Shown piece by piece: positions 5,403 through 5,893 of a stretch of DNA of 5,893 bases. The DNA comes from Burkholderiales bacterium (lineage in GTDB: Bacteria; Pseudomonadota; Gammaproteobacteria; Burkholderiales; Burkholderiaceae_C): assembly GCA_947474415.1 (NCBI GenBank), contig CANJKD010000178.1, positions 1 through 5,893 of the forward strand, written 5' to 3'. How positions within the stretch are numbered: the first letter of the stretch is position 1; each line of letters starts with the position of its first letter. Below the pieces are notes generated by a model, which worked only from the letters and a program-made list of their open reading frames with translations, did no database searches and was not told the origin of the DNA. A program made the translations under genes and the position numbers.

Positions 5403-5893
5403 CTCGGCGCTGCGCCAGATACCGCCTCAGGTTCCGGGCCCGACCCGGCCTTCGAATCGATGGCCGCGCAGCGCTTGCCCGGAAGCCGCGAGGTGAGCTG
5501 GCGCCTCTGGCGCCATGGCACCAGTGGGTTCGAAGCTGCGCAGTTCATGTGCCAGGCCGGGCACCTCGTCGCCGGTTATCGTGGGATCCACCTGCAGGAT
5601 GCGCAGCGCGCTGCGCACAACGCGCGAAGCAGTCGTTGCCCGACCGTCGGTTCAAGTTGGATCGCCTCAATCGTCGTGGTCATCGCGCGCCGCCACGCCG
5701 GCGTCGACCCTGCGATGCGGCGAGTGCGCGTACTGCGTGACGCCAGGCGCGGCGCGGGGGGTTGGGCCAGGCCGGGCCGGCCGGTGTTCGATACGGCACC
5801 GGCGCCGGGCAATCAGTGGCGGAACGCGCACGGTAGTGTGCGGTTTGTCACGCGGCAACTCGCCCCTGACGACGCACCCTACACTGCCGACAG
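5403..5893. other. 491 bases without a convincing gene
   Basis: No open frame here has a recognisable product. On the minus strand, a frame starting at ATG 5681-5683 (MTTTIEAIQLEPTVGQRLLR) soon becomes Cys/Arg-rich. A neighbouring frame continues as LRILQVDPTITGDEVPGLAH from about 5618 downward. Together they could be the remains of a frameshifted gene, but I cannot name it. No rho-independent terminator with a T-run follows the glycosyltransferase stop. The final bases (TACACT at 5880-5885) resemble a -10 box for a gene to the right, but no -35 box is at normal distance. Confidence 0.4.

Noticed and set aside
5507..5524. Imperfect 18-base palindrome CTGGCGCCATGGCACCAG
   Set aside because: It differs from perfect symmetry at one mirrored pair, but such GC-rich palindromes are frequent at this base composition and no gene start is near.
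5120..5740. Plus-strand open frame of 206 codons running past the glycosyltransferase end
   Set aside because: It is Arg/Ala/Pro-rich, lies mostly over the glycosyltransferase in another frame, and matches nothing I recognise; this is typical of high-GC shadow frames.

Overview
The window is GC-rich throughout, with the dense codon use and protein types typical of a betaproteobacterium, most likely Burkholderiales and close to Comamonadaceae. That placement is inferred from the look of the proteins, not from a marker gene. Five protein-coding units are supported: a 5'-truncated photolyase/cryptochrome-family gene, a short BLUF blue-light receptor, a complete ISL3-type transposase inside an insertion sequence, a probable DUF6445 (2-oxoglutarate/Fe(II) oxygenase-like) gene, and an ArnT/PMT-family membrane glycosyltransferase. 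A decayed small membrane-protein gene lies between the first two.

Layout. Bases 1-693 (+) hold the C-terminal FAD-binding half of a photolyase-like protein. Bases 728-1028 (+) hold the remains of a small two-helix membrane protein, broken by one in-frame stop and two frameshifts. Bases 983-1417 (-) encode a stand-alone BLUF protein that converges on the pseudogene and overlaps its end. Bases 1418-1644 are the upstream region of the BLUF gene. Bases 1645-2957 are the insertion sequence, with terminal inverted repeats and one transposase on the minus strand. Bases 2996-3673 (+) are the DUF6445-like gene, starting only 38 bases past the IS end. Bases 3780-5402 (+) are the ArnT-like glycosyltransferase. 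Bases 5403-5893 hold no convincing gene.

How it fits together. The two flavin proteins at the left suggest a blue-light or UV-response locus: a photolyase-like enzyme next to a BLUF photoreceptor with every diagnostic flavin-pocket residue at the canonical spacing. Removing the IS leaves the BLUF gene and the DUF6445-like gene divergently oriented around about 265 bases of shared upstream DNA. The IS therefore probably split a shared regulatory region. The photolyase-like protein departs from classical CPD photolyases at the tryptophans of the active site and electron-transfer chain, and it ends in a possible sliding-clamp-binding peptide. The right-hand genes (oxygenase-like and glycosyltransferase) are co-oriented but separated by about 106 bases, and no functional link between them is visible. 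I do not see a clearly new multi-gene system. The best leads are the atypical photolyase, its tail, and the disrupted light-sensing neighbourhood.
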